Source of the DNA: Drosophila miranda
Taxonomy: Eukaryota > Arthropoda > Insecta > Diptera > Drosophilidae
Length of the DNA: 64,000 nt
NCBI RefSeq assembly: GCF_003369915.1
Contig: NC_046675.1
Coordinates: forward strand, 1,178,001-1,242,000
Reading direction: 5' to 3'
The notes beneath the pieces are model-generated. The model ran no database searches. It worked only from the letters and a program-made list of their open reading frames with translations, and was not told the DNA's origin. The translations under genes and the position numbers were made by a program. This document shows positions 24,327 to 35,591 of this stretch, piece after piece; the first letter of the stretch is position 1; the number at the start of each line of letters is the position of its first letter.

Positions 24327-25622
24327 TGAAAAATATTCAAAATAATTCTGAATATGTTCAAAGCGAGCATGGCCCTGGTTCCACTGTGCTTGGGGTGTCT
24401 CTGAGGGACTGTTTGCCAGGGCTGCCTGCGCGTGCTGCTCTGCGCTCAGCTGCTTAAAAAACGTTGCCCGAGTCCTGTTTACCGTGCGGATCACACTTGA
24501 GGGCCGTCGCTGACAAAACGGTTAAGCCCACGTAACGGAAGCGCCGGGCCATGACATGGACATGGGCTTTGGTGCGGAGTTGCGGGGCTGCGGGGGCTGG
24601 CAATTATAATGTGACAATGTCACGTGAACAGCGGCACACATCCTGATGCCCTTCGCAGACGGGGCATATGACCCGCTCCGGGGGGAGTGGCCTACTGCGG
24701 CAGGGTGCTGGACGAGTCGGAAGTGCCGGATCCACAATTTGTGCGCTCGTTCGTTCAATTTTAATGAGAGTGGGCCGCCCATTCGGACCGGACTCGAGAG
24801 GATGGGATGAGAGCGATGAGCAACTGTTTCAACTGGTTCCGGCGGGCACCCTTAGGGGTGGCAGTCCCCTACCCAACCTCTGCATCCCTCCACTCTGCCA
24901 TTTGCAACCCGCGATTTGTTTGCTGCTATGTAAATTGTCACATTATTGTCATAATTCTCAGGCTGGGAAATGGAAAAGCCATCAACACAAAAATGCCTAT
25001 GACATAATTTGCGCTTTGTTGTGGTTAATTGTCGGTGTTGCATCCACGGGGCGTGAGGCGTTAGGCGTGAGATTAACGACCCACCGCCGGACCAGGCCAA
25101 ACACAATGCTGCACCAAAGTGCTTCCAGTGCCAGTGCCACTCCAGCTACTGGTTCAAATCCGCTAACGAAGTAAGCCTCAAATGCCGACTAAACTCTGGG
25201 AGAATGGAGTTGGTAATATGAAATATCACTGACCTGAAATGGGGTTAGTATAAACTGAGATATGGATTGAAAACTTTACGAAAGATGAGGCAAAAATACG
25301 GTAGTAAACGTCTAATTTACGAATGGACGTATTAAACACTAGATATGGAAGAGATTTGGATTGTAAATATAAAAATTTTAATGAAATTAAATGGAAAAGG
25401 AAATCCAATGGACTCAATGAAATGGTGTCAATTCTGCTAATGGTTTGACTCTGAATTCTTCAATCAGATTCCATTCAAGACATCTTATACCCATCCAAAA
25501 TAAAGTGGTTTCGATTCAAGTCAAATACTTTTAACCTACAGATTTGAAAGATGGTATTCATTACCTTCAAATAGTTCACTCCGTTTGAAAGAACATGTTC
25601 TTCCAATAGTTTTTGTTGTAAT

Positions 25623-26051
25623 TTAAGTTCTGTAGTATCTTACAGAACCGTTTCGTATGAAATGTTTTTCATATTTTTGTACTCTCCTGGTTACTCGCAT
25701 TGCGTATCGATATCCCAGCATCTTGAGGATTCGTCCGAGCCAATTAACTCGACTCCAATGATGTGCGAAATCGCGCAATGCAGAAGCCGCCGCCCGAAAA
25801 CGTATCGAGGCTCCTACAAAGGACCTCCGATCATCTGTGGATTCTGCAGAGATCTTACGCATCTCTTTGGTCTCTGCTCGAGACCCGGAATAATTGAAAC
25901 CAATTAGTTGGGAAAAACCTTTTAATTGTGTTTTCAATACCTGGGCGCAAGTAAATATTTTCATAGGCCGGCCAGCAAACAATGAGGCTGCTGCGGACAC
26001 GCCGATCAGCAGCAGGAGCAGGAGACGGGCAAACAAAAAATGTGAGAACAT
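25623..26051 (-). CDS. Possible small secreted protein, doubtful
   Basis: From an ATG at 26051 the frame stays open for 142 codons. It begins with a signal-like hydrophobic run (MFSHFLFARLLLLLLIGVSA) followed by a basic tail rich in Arg and aromatics. A possible intron (GTATTG...GAGCAG) lies inside. The Leu run is encoded by a CTCCTG repeat of the kind common in this region, no TATA or Kozak context is obvious, and no family is recognised. Probably chance. Confidence 0.15.
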   Translation of the reverse strand: MFSHFLFARLLLLLLIGVSAAASLFAGRPMKIFTCAQVLKTQLKGFSQLIGFNYSGSRAETKEMRKISAESTDDRRSFVGASIRFRAAASALRDFAHHWSRVNWLGRILKMLGYRYAMRVTRRVQKYEKHFIRNGSVRYYRT

Positions 26052-29000
26052 GGCAATGACCAAAATAATCCTCCTGCTCGGCCAAAACGAAAGAGATATT
26101 GTAATGCGTTTTACAAGCGAAAACGGTGAAAAGAAATTGCCAAATAATTGCCAGGAAAAAAACAGGAGAAAGAGAATCAAGACAAAAAATCAACCGCAGC
26201 CATTGTCCGAGGAAGAGAAAGAAAATGAACCGAGTCTTGAGCTCTGAGTCCTGGTCGAGGTCCTGGTCCTGGTCCTCTGCCAACTGTCGATGGCTGTCAA
26301 AACTCGTGTGGGCCCGACTTCTGTTCTCCAAACTGTTGCCAAATGTTGCACAGAGCCCAGGAAATATTAACGGAGTCCTCCTTTCTTGTTGATTTATTTA
26401 CTTTTTGATTCTCAGTGTCTTGGCAGCAGTTAATTGGCCCGTTGTTGTGTCAGTCAGGCTCAAGATCAGCGCCAGAGTAAACAAATTTACACTGCATTAT
26501 CCTGCATGTGGCAGGGGCAGGGCAGGATTTTCCAACGACAAGATTGCGACAGTTTGATGCAATCAGGAAATGATTAGCTACAGTTCCTGGGGCGGGGAAT
26601 GCGTTCTGGGAATGGAAATGGAAGCAAAATCCGAATTCTCTCGTTCTTTTATTGTGCGCTAAGCCTGCAAACAACAAATAACAAATGCCAGATTCCATTG
26701 CCATAATTAGCCAACTATTTTCGGTTTCAAAATACTCCGGTTAATTCTACTCTAAACGTACTCAATGAGCTGATCCGCTCTACATGCTGCTTTAAATTTG
26801 TGATTGGCATATCATTACCGCATGCCGGATTCGAGCCACGAATCGCGTGGGTCTGCACTGAGAGAAATCGTGCTTTGCACGAGCAATAAGTATACGGATG
26901 GGTACCCTCTGATCCACGACTTTCTCTCAGTGCACAACTTTTGGACCGCAACAAAAAAACAGTGGCAGCAGTGGCAGCAGTGGCAACAAACGGTAGGCTA
27001 ATTAAGCACTTTGAGCCGCCGCCGCCGCCACCGTAGACGTGGCCAACATCTAATCACCTGTGAAAAAGGAGGCGAGGCGACCGAGAGGCCGTCGCAGAAA
27101 AACACTTGAGGTTCTCGAGTCGAGTAGAGGTCGCTCGGTCGGTCTCTGTTGAGGTCTAAATATCGAATCGATTACGAGTGAGCACGTCAAGTGGACCCGT
27201 ACTTTTTTGTAGGAATTTTTTCGGTGGATAATAAGTTATTGCCGTGTCATGAGAGCGGAACTCCAGTCTTCGGTCTTCGGTCTTCAGTCATTCGGTGGGA
27301 TATCTGTTTGTTTGTTGTCTGCGTTGTCTGCTGTGTTTATACAATACATCAATTTTTATGAGCTGTCAGATTCTTGCACTTTGACGTTTGACATTGTTCG
27401 GGGGGCCCGGTGTCCGGTTACACCGCAGAGCGGCCTACAATGGTGTACAATTAACTGGGGGCTCAATGCCCATTTGCTGGCGATTGTTGCCCGATTCTGA
27501 TTTGTCTCCGCTGCCATTGCAATTAATCGTTCACTTGTTTGCATGTCACTCTCTCGGACAAAATCCGCTGGAGCTGGTGCTGGAGCTGGAACTGGCACTG
27601 AAACTGGAGCTGATGGCTGATGATGTCTGAGCTGACATTGAAAATGCGATTATACATGGAAATCATAAATTTGTTAATAGCATTTTGTCAGCTCGCTTGG
27701 GTAATTAATGTGTAATGTGCGTTAAGTTCATGAATCATTTTTCGCCAATGAATAGATGGCGACATTTATGGCTTGACCTTCTCTTTCGATGAAGTCACGT
27801 AGTAGATGTGAGGCCTTTACCTCAAGCTTTGGATAAGTTGTATCCTCTGTTGAGAGGCTATACAGATTCCTTCCCCGGATGTTCAGCCCGATTCCCCCGC
27901 TACAATCCCATGTAGAGCCATATCAGAGCCGAGTTCATTGAGCCGAGCGGCGCCGGACAAGGTCAGTCTTTTGGGGGGCTGTGGAACAACTTTCGAAAAC
28001 TGCAACTCAGTTGTGGCATGCCACAGTCCAAGGACAAGGGCAGGAAGATGCATAATTGAACGAGGAACAAAGCCAGCAAAAAGCTTCATCAAATCCAGAA
28101 CGAAGCCTCTAATAAATCAGTTCCCCGAAACAGTTTTCCTTCGCCACTGCAATCACCATTACCACGTCACGATTTGACGTCATTCTCCAACTGATTTGCA
28201 TGATTGGAGCTCGGTGATCGGAGATCGGATCGGAGCCAGTGGAGCCAACGCCCCAGGTCCCCGAATGCGGAAGTCTGCGCTGCAGCAGTGCGAAAACCGC
28301 TACGCATGCGCCTGGAAACCCGTTTGGGCACCAGTCGATTGCCCCACCTCAACACACGCACCTACTCCGGTTCCCAGCCCCCCATTGACCTTGATATTGC
28401 GGCAGGCTGCAGTGCGGCGGTGCGTGTGGGGGAAACTGGTCCAGCACTGGACCGGTGGCACTATAAACCACGTTAGTTATGCGGCAATTAAACGGTTGCG
28501 ATGCCATGACGTTGACAAGTGCGGGCAAGGCTAAGCCGAGAGTCAAACGGAAAGTGAGACCGGAGAGCGGGGACCGGAGACCGGAGACCGGAGAGCCTTC
28601 TCCTGCGAAATTTCAAGCAGATGCGCAATTAGCGGGCACTTACTCGTACATGAAATGGGAACAACCTTCTCGGATTTCACTTTCATTCTGGAATTCTGGT
28701 GTTCCGTGATTCTGGGATGTGTAAAAGAGAATGAGAATCGTCTGTCTGACTTTTGACGAATTCTCGCTGACAGGGAGGAGTGTGTGGCAGGGTCAGCTCT
28801 ATGAGTCAGCTATCAAATCACCATCTCGCCAGGAACCAACCTTCTCCCCACACCAGAATGGGATTATCTATGGATCTTCCGAATGGATCGTATTTCTCAA
28901 CAAGTTTAGCGAGTTTCGGTTTTGACTCCAGCCAGGATGAGGACGACGATGATGATGATGGAAATGACTGGGGAACCGATAAGCATTTAGCATTAAATTT

Positions 29001-31773
29001 TCGTTAACCTTCCGCTTGGAGTTTTGACTCGCTCGCTCGCTCGATTTCAGAAAACGCTCGACTGCATCTTGAATTACAAATAATCGCAATTGTCTGTCTG
29101 TCCATTCCGTGCTTTGTTCGGTGGTAGGTCTCATGCTCTCTCTCTCTCTGTATGGCAGCTGAAATAATTGAGAGACAACGCGGAATTAAAGGCGAATCCA
29201 GATATGGGAAATGTTCTGCTTTGCATCCCATTGCCCCCACCCCTACCCCTACCCCGCTCTGGCAGGGCGCAACCCTCATTATCATCTGAGCGATTGTGAT
29301 TAACTCGGCGAAAGTGAAAGCCTGACAAATAGAACTATGAATAGAGATCTATGTATCTCTCACTCCCTTCCTCTCCCATGCTCTATATGTATATCTGCCT
29401 CTTGCGCACAATCAAAATAAAACTGCAGAATCAACCTCTCTCCCTCCCCTGCTGCCTGAACCCACCGCCCTTCCAGTGTATCCTTGGGTGGCAGTATCGT
29501 CGCATCAGGCAAACGCCTCGAAATCGAAATCAAAATCAAAAAGGCAGCCAGCAGCAGCCGAGAAATGTTAAAAGGAGGATGAAAACACTAATGTACAGTG
29601 AACACTGGATAGAGTGGATGGGTTCTTGTAATATCAGCTGGAAAATATTACTATTAGCTCAAATCTTGTAGAGCTTTAGATAGGGTCTAAGTTCTAGTTG
29701 GTTGCTACTCTGTTCCGATATTCCGGTACATTGGAAACCCTTGCTTCCCCCTCGAGTGTGTCCACTGTGGTTCCATAGTGGCCTGGCAGTTGCAACCCTC
29801 CCTTTCGCACCCTCAAGCTAATCCAAAAAATGCTCTCGGCCTCACCTTGGGCTTACTTCCACTTCTCCTTCTTTCCCCCTACCCTTCCCCATACCCAACC
29901 AATTCCCTCCTCCTCGTCCTCCTCTCAGCACCGTCATTCGCTGCTCTTGTTGTTGTTTGTCAACTGATTTAATTTCCTCCTTCTTCTCCGAGTACTCCGC
30001 CCAGGCGTTCATTATTCTTCTTTTCCTCCACCTCCTGCTAGTCGAAAGGTATATGGAATAAAAGGTGTGGCTGTCTGAGGGAGAGAGCGAACTGCATAGC
30101 TGCTACGAGCGAGAATAACCGAACGCCCTACCTTTCCGTTGATATATCCTGGGCCTCTTTCTTCTGTGCTTCTCCCTCCTCCTGCTCTCCGCACACTTCC
30201 CTTCCCGCTGTGAGAGGGCGTTTACTGTTTTTGGTCACACAAACAAAACCAGCCATGATGACGGTGATTACCATTATGAAGATGATGATGATGATAGGAT
30301 GGCGGACTTGCAAAAGGGCAAATAACGGTGTAAATGAAAATGTTTCTACTTGAGACCGCGTGCTCTCTCTCTCTCGCTCTTTTCCGACCACACGCGGCTG
30401 CTTTGTGCCACACAAATGATTCCGAGCGTGTCCCTGCGAGTGTGTATGTGGAAATTGCTCATTAAAATATTGAAAACCGATTTGCAGATACTTAACTGTT
30501 CCCATTCTAGCCCGAATCTGGGTTTGTGGCCATACCTCTAAAACCCCTCTTGCACGTGGCACTCGCCACTTGGCCCTCTCTTGGGGGGGATTATACAATG
30601 TAGTCCAGTGGGTGTAGTCCACCAAGAGACTAGACTAGACTAGTATACATACCATATGCCATCCATGCCACAATTTCCCTTGGCCAAACTCTTTCCTGAC
30701 CTACTGTATGCCATCATAAATTATGATCAAAAATTATGCAAAATGTTCTCAAACAATTGTTTGATTGGATGTGGGCGGGGCGCATGTGGGTGGCCATAAA
30801 CAAGGCCCGGACAATGCCTGCAATCGGACAAACACAAACACAAGCGCAAACACCATAAATAATTGAAGCCAGTCTCTCGGCGAGAGTCAACAAGTCAAAG
30901 ACATTGCAGCAACCCTGGCTTGCAGTGGTTCTGATTGTTGCCAGGTGGTTATGGCCACGCCACAAAGTCCAACGATCTAGATATAAATCATTACGGACTT
31001 GTATGCAGAAAATGCAAAAAAAAAACCATTGGGAAAGAGGGCTGGCCCCATCATCCATCAACGAATCGAACAGTTTTCGAGAGGTATCCTCCATTCCCAC
31101 AATGATCCCCCAGAGAGGATCTTAGATGTTTGATTGTTCCACCACAGGTTTGGCTTGAAGTGGAACAAGTTTGTTGGCCAAATTAAACGATTGCCATGAA
31201 AATTACATCATGCACCCGCGGCAGCCGCAGCGGCAGCGGCAGCGTCAGCAGAGAGCAGAACCAATTGATAATTCGCTGTTTTCCCTGGCAGCTCCAGTGG
31301 CTCTTAGATGGGATGGGAAAACTCTGAAGCTGAAGTGTTTAAATAATTAAAAAATAGTTTTGTCTTGGGCTGTGACTGGAGCTGCAACTGGAGCTGGACC
31401 TGGGCTTGGGCTTGGTATAGAAAGCAAAAGTAGACGCGCGAAGCGAAAGAGTACGAAACTGGTAAAACGACTCGGCAACAACGATAACCACGAGCCACAT
31501 ACACATACCACCATACAGACGGTACCAATACCAGCCTCAAAGTTGACTTATTGGAGCACTTAGCTCGATTCTTGTTATTGTTACTGTTACTGTTAACACT
31601 CGTAATACCAACACAATTACAGAGGTAACAGCAACAGCAGCAGCAGCAGCAACAGGGGCTTGGGGCTTGGGGATAGGGGAATGGGGATAGGGGATCGGGG
31701 CTTGGAGTGCCTAGGCGGAGTCGGCGGCAGCAGTCAGTCCAAGGTTTCTGCTGCCCCGAACCGCTGATCGGAC

Positions 31774-31810
31774 TATAAAAAGCTTGGGCGGCGCCGTTGC
31801 GGAAGGCAGT
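31774..31810 (+). promoter_or_regulatory. Cpr100A core promoter (TATA plus initiator)
   Basis: TATAAAA at 31774-31780 with a GCAGTT initiator-like sequence whose A is at 31808, a normal 34-base spacing. It predicts a 5' leader of about 205 bases before the ATG at 32013. Confidence 0.7.
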
Positions 31811-32012
31811 TTATTGAATAAATCGGTTGTCGTCGGTCCAAGTCCAGTCCCCCACATCCGAGTCCAAAATCCCCTCCTTGCTAACGGACAGCACAGTGTA
31901 AAGGCGCGAGTGATACCCCCATTCTCCAACCAGTGAGAGAAAGAGAGATCTAGAGTGCAGTTTACGCCGTAGCTTATCAAGGATACAGATCCCCAAAAGA
32001 AAATTTAACAAA

Positions 32013-32892
32013 ATGTTCCGCTTTGTGAGTTTTGCTTGATTTAATTGGACTTGATTTGAGAGTGTGTGTGATGCTTATGAGAAATATTTGACAGCTCGCC
32101 CTGACCACCCTGGTGGCCCTGGCTGCCAGCCAGAACAACTACCACCAGGACCCCAAGACGGCGGCCATCATCAGCGAGCAGAGGTACCTGTCCGGCGACG
32201 GGAAATTCGGGGCCGCCTACGAGCAGGAGGACGGCATCAACTTCAAGGAGGAGACCGATTCCGATGGCACCCGCCATGGCAGCTACAGCTACGTGGATCC
32301 CTCCGGACAGCGTCGCACCATCTCCTACACGGCAGGCAAGAATGGGTAAGAGTGGGCTCATGTTTATTCTCTCCGGGAATCAGACGATCAATCTCGATCT
32401 CCCCCTCTCTACCGCAACAGCTTCCAGGCCTCCGGCGACCATCTGCCGCAGGCGCCGCCCGCACCACCGCAGCCCGTGCCCACCGCCGGTTACCAGCCAC
32501 AGCCGCAGTACCAGCCCCAGCAGCAGCAGCAGCAGTACCAGGCGCCCGCCCCCCAGCACCAGCCGTCCTTCCGCAGCAACGACTACGATGACGGGTCGTA
32601 CGATCCCCGCTATAACGATCCCAGCTTCGGCCAGAACCAGCAGACTTATCATCAGCCGGCTCCTCAGCCGCAGTACCGCCCCGCCCCGCAGCCCGCCTAC
32701 AATCCGGCCCCACAGCAGACGTACCACCAGCCTGCCCCACAGCCGCAGTACCACCAGCCGCAGCAGCAGCCCCAGCAGCAGCCGGCGTATTACACCACGA
32801 CCACGCCCAACCCCCATCGATTCTCGCCGCCCGGCAAGCTCTCCCTCAACCGCACGCCCGACGGCTTCACCTACTCCTTCAACAAGGTCTAA
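32013..32892 (+). CDS. Cpr100A: Cuticular protein with R&R chitin-binding domain
   Basis: Three exons, 32013-32024, 32095-32345 and 32421-32892. The first encodes only MFRF, the usual arrangement for insect Cpr genes, where an intron interrupts the signal peptide. The product is 244 residues (I recall about 241 in D. melanogaster). Order: signal peptide MFRFLALTTLVALAAS; R&R domain at about residues 30-95 with GSYSYVDPSG and ISYTAGKNGFQASGDHLP, RR-1-like; then a long Gln/Pro/Tyr-rich tail of QPQYxPQ and QQTYHQPAPQ repeats; and a conserved end FSPPGKLSLNRTPDGF. It binds chitin in the extracellular cuticle. The name rests on adjacency to tll, length and the Pro/Gln tail. Confidence 0.88.
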
Positions 32893-33215
32893 GGGATCTT
32901 ATATGGAGATATAGAGATAGTTCTAGATGTTGCATCTTCTTCATTACTCTTTACTCTCTCCTCCCCCCTAACGCCCCAACGCCCCAACGCCCTAAAGCCT
33001 TCTTCTGTCACCCCGTTCTTATTCTTGACTTCATCAAAACTCTTGTGTGATATGTTTAAGAGCAAATTGTAAACTATGTATCGTACTTCCTATATGCGTA
33101 TGAGCCGCTCTTCGTTTGTTTGTAACTTATAATCCTCCTCAGATCCGATTCCCAGCTTTTATGCTATCATTTCTTACTCTAATCGAAGCTGTCTGTCTAA
33201 ATGTAGAGCGAAGCA

Positions 33216-33221
33216 AATAAA
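33216..33221 (+). terminator. Polyadenylation signal of Cpr100A
   Basis: AATAAA about 325 bases after the stop codon, followed by GT-rich sequence (TTGTTGCGG), the usual downstream element composition. Confidence 0.65.
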
Positions 33222-34679
33222 CTTGTTGCGGTTCGCAGATGTTGAATCGAAATCCAAATCAAAATCAAAATCAATAATTAAATATTCTGGGCCTTGGGAC
33301 CTCTGAGCAATTCGAATAGAGAACATATATATTGTAGATCTGTAAGCGGAATATACATATGATACTGAAATTGATTGAATCTTAATCCTGTTCGTTTCTT
33401 AAGTCTTTTGTTCAATTATTTTTAGCAGATTTATCTAAACACCTCCGGCAGAGAACGCCCACTCCCCAGAGCACAGAGCCCAGATACTCGTACTCGTACT
33501 CGTACTCGTACTTGTACCACCCCCCCATCGACGACTGCATTACACAACCAACTTTCGAGCATGCAAAACGAGTTCCAGTCCCAATCCCAGTTTCGGTCTC
33601 GGTTTCTGTTACGATTCTATGCCAGCAGCAGCCAACACAACAAGGAAAGGCTTTTGGAAACTGGTTTTTGCCCATTTGACAGTAATCTTGGCCAATTGTG
33701 CAAAATTCCAATAGAAAATGAAATCAGCTTGGCGGCTGTCCCCTGTCCCCACACCCCCATGCTGATCCGGAAAACTGTGCACAGTCGGGGAGAAGCTAAT
33801 GAATGACTAATTCTAGTTCGATTTGTCGGGGCAAAGTGTTCGATTTAGCATGGCCTAATCACACCCACGAGCCCCACCGATAGAGGGTAGTACTGGAGCC
33901 ATACTTCCCCTCGAACATTGCAGCATAAACATACTTTCCACATCCATTGTTAGGCATTCTTTTGCACCACCACAAGTATTAGCTCCACTAGCAACAGCAG
34001 CAGCTTTCAAGGTCAGTTTTGTTGTGGACTGGTGTCCGGCTCTCTGGTTCGATTGGATTGGCTTTTGCTTCTGGCCTGGGTCTGGCTCTGGCTCTGGCTG
34101 GCTTCTGTTCAAATTGTTCAGTCAATTAAGAAAATCAATTTGGTTTCGTTTCTTATTGTTTTTTATGGATTGTATTTGTATTTTTTGTTGTTTTGCTAGT
34201 ACTTTTTTGCACCCACTTTTGTGGCAATCCCAATCGCGTGGATTCGCTTACTCAATGGCGGATTTTCGTTCGGCTTTTGCGAAAGAGGTAAAAGTCAAGA
34301 ATGTGCTGGCCATCGCCATCGAATCGGAACAAATCGGAACAGGTGCTTGCAAGGTGTGCTGTCGAGGGTACGGGCCTTTTATGGCTGTTTCTTTATGCAC
34401 TCGTACTCGTAACTTCAATGAATTATTTAACTCTGAAAAATGGCAAACGTTAAAAGATGCTGGAGGTTACTGTTCTGATGATGTCTGTGGGTGTGAAGAG
34501 CTCAATTATTTGATCAATTAAGTGCAAAGTAATTTGCTTTTTATTCGTCGATTGTCGCTTAATCTGATTTTTATGTTCATTCAAGATTCAGATTACGAAT
34601 CATCCACACACCTCGGTTTACCTCGGTTAGATTTGTGTGGAAAGTGGATGGGTGTAAAACTCAGGGACAAGCGTTTCCG
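33222..34679. other. Intergenic, Cpr100A to transposon-like element
   Basis: Mostly unremarkable. It holds an ACTCGT hexanucleotide microsatellite at 33485-33512 and one 88-codon ORF (34255-34521). No RNA gene signals were seen. Confidence 0.45.
34255..34521 (+). CDS. Unrecognised 88-codon ORF, doubtful
   Basis: ATG at 34255 and stop at 34519-34521. The peptide starts MADFRSAFAKEVKVKNVLA and contains five Cys, including CKVCC and CSDDVCGCEE. Residue composition is protein-like and not driven by repeats. There is no signal peptide, no recognised domain and no clear promoter. The ORF stops 160 bases before a decayed mobile element. Could be chance. Confidence 0.2.
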   Translation: MADFRSAFAKEVKVKNVLAIAIESEQIGTGACKVCCRGYGPFMAVSLCTRTRNFNELFNSEKWQTLKDAGGYCSDDVCGCEELNYLIN

Positions 34680-35090
34680 ACCCCATAAAGTATATATGTT
34701 ATATTCTTTATAAGCATTAATAGCCGAGTCGATATAGTCATGTCTGTCTGTCCGTTTTGCTTGACGCCTACTTCTCAGAGACTACATATATGAGCTAAAC
34801 ACAACCAAATTTTGTATCCAGACTCTTGTGATCTCACACTGAATCAAGTGAATTTTGCCACGCGCCCTTCCGCCTCCTCATCCACATCCACAATTTCGGA
34901 GATCCGAGAAAATTAATAACGCAGAATCATAGAGAATTACCATATTTAGCATATGGGGGAAACTGCATTTGATCGGATTATTATTATAGCCAGAAGTAAC
35001 AAATGAAATTTGCGCTTACTCATTCCCTCTCTTTCACACACTCTTCATCGTGCGCCGTCTGTCGGAGGGAATCGAGATTTGGTTGCTATG
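34680..35090 (+). mobile_element. Degenerate SGM/ISY/DINE-1-like (Helentron-type) repeat
   Basis: Successive blocks match, as I remember it, the dispersed obscura-group repeat: CCCCATAAAGTATATAT, AATAGCCGAGTCGATATAG, a short GTCTGTCTGTCCG tract, TTCTCAGAGACTA, CCAAATTTTGTATCCAGACT, GTGATCTCACACTG, ACGCAGAATCATAGAGAAT, and a block near TGCGCCGTCTGTCGG. It has no ORF and carries many substitutions, so it is an old, non-autonomous copy. It ends about 500 bases upstream of Smc5. The family name is from memory; a repeat-library search would settle it. Confidence 0.65.
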
Positions 35091-35400
35091 CTGTTATTTT
35101 GGAAAAAACTTTTTGCAGATGTCAGGGAAATGTGTCAAATATCAAACATATTAAAAAGTAAAATTTATAATTTTATAAATAATCATTCAACTTTATTTAG
35201 ATTGTACAAACATCATTTTAAAAATATTACGAAATAAATCTGAATGATATCCTACAAAATTACAGAATTACTGAGAGATTCAATTAAATAAATTATCTTT
35301 TATTTTGTACATTTTGTTAAGTAGTTAAAGTTTCAGTTGTATTAACACGGTTGTTAGAATACCCCTAACGATAGTTTGATCATCCTGAATACCCATCGAA
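35091..35400. other. AT-rich spacer upstream of Smc5
   Basis: AT-rich sequence with no ORF, between the decayed repeat and the Smc5 promoter motifs. Nothing further recognised. Confidence 0.4.
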
Positions 35401-35405
35401 CACAC

Positions 35406-35542
35406 TATCGATACTCGCTATCGATATGTTTTACGTATTTTGTCAGTATATTTACGGTACATTTTTGAAATAAGACCGTATATTTCGGTGTATTTCTGAG
35501 CGTCTGGCGGTATATTTTAACGATAAATCCGCGGTCACACTG
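35406..35542 (+). promoter_or_regulatory. Smc5 housekeeping-type promoter (two DREs, motif 1)
   Basis: Two perfect DRE palindromes TATCGATA at 35406-35413 and 35419-35426 (DREF/BEAF-32 class) and CGGTCACACTG at 35532-35542, a match to Ohler core-promoter motif 1 (M1BP class). They lie 50-190 bases before the Smc5 ATG and there is no TATA box. This combination is typical of constitutively active Drosophila replication and repair genes. The start site is probably close to 35540. Confidence 0.75.
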
Positions 35543-35591
35543 GATACAAATTAAATTTAAACTTAAAATACTATTTAAAATACGCCTAAAA

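Larger units (their letters stand above)
17651..31773. other. 14-kb gene-free region between tll and Cpr100A
   Basis: No ORF here has recognisable domains or good splice signals. The longest (209, 201 and 185 codons on the - strand near 18.5-19.1, 22.2-22.8 and 25.6-26.2 kb) look like chance or simple-sequence ORFs. Contents noted: an AT-rich 3' flank to about 18.35 kb, a GAGCAG repeat near 18.87 kb, GGAT and TCG microsatellites, a 13-bp hairpin at 24.27 kb, a DRE palindrome at 25705-25712, a CCGGAGA repeat near 28.56 kb and GCAGTG repeats near 26.96 kb. It probably carries tll brain and Cpr100A enhancers (inference). Confidence 0.5.

Noticed and set aside
25153-25163. GGTTCAAATCC resembling a tRNA B box
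   Set aside because: No A box at the right distance and no cloverleaf arms can be drawn.
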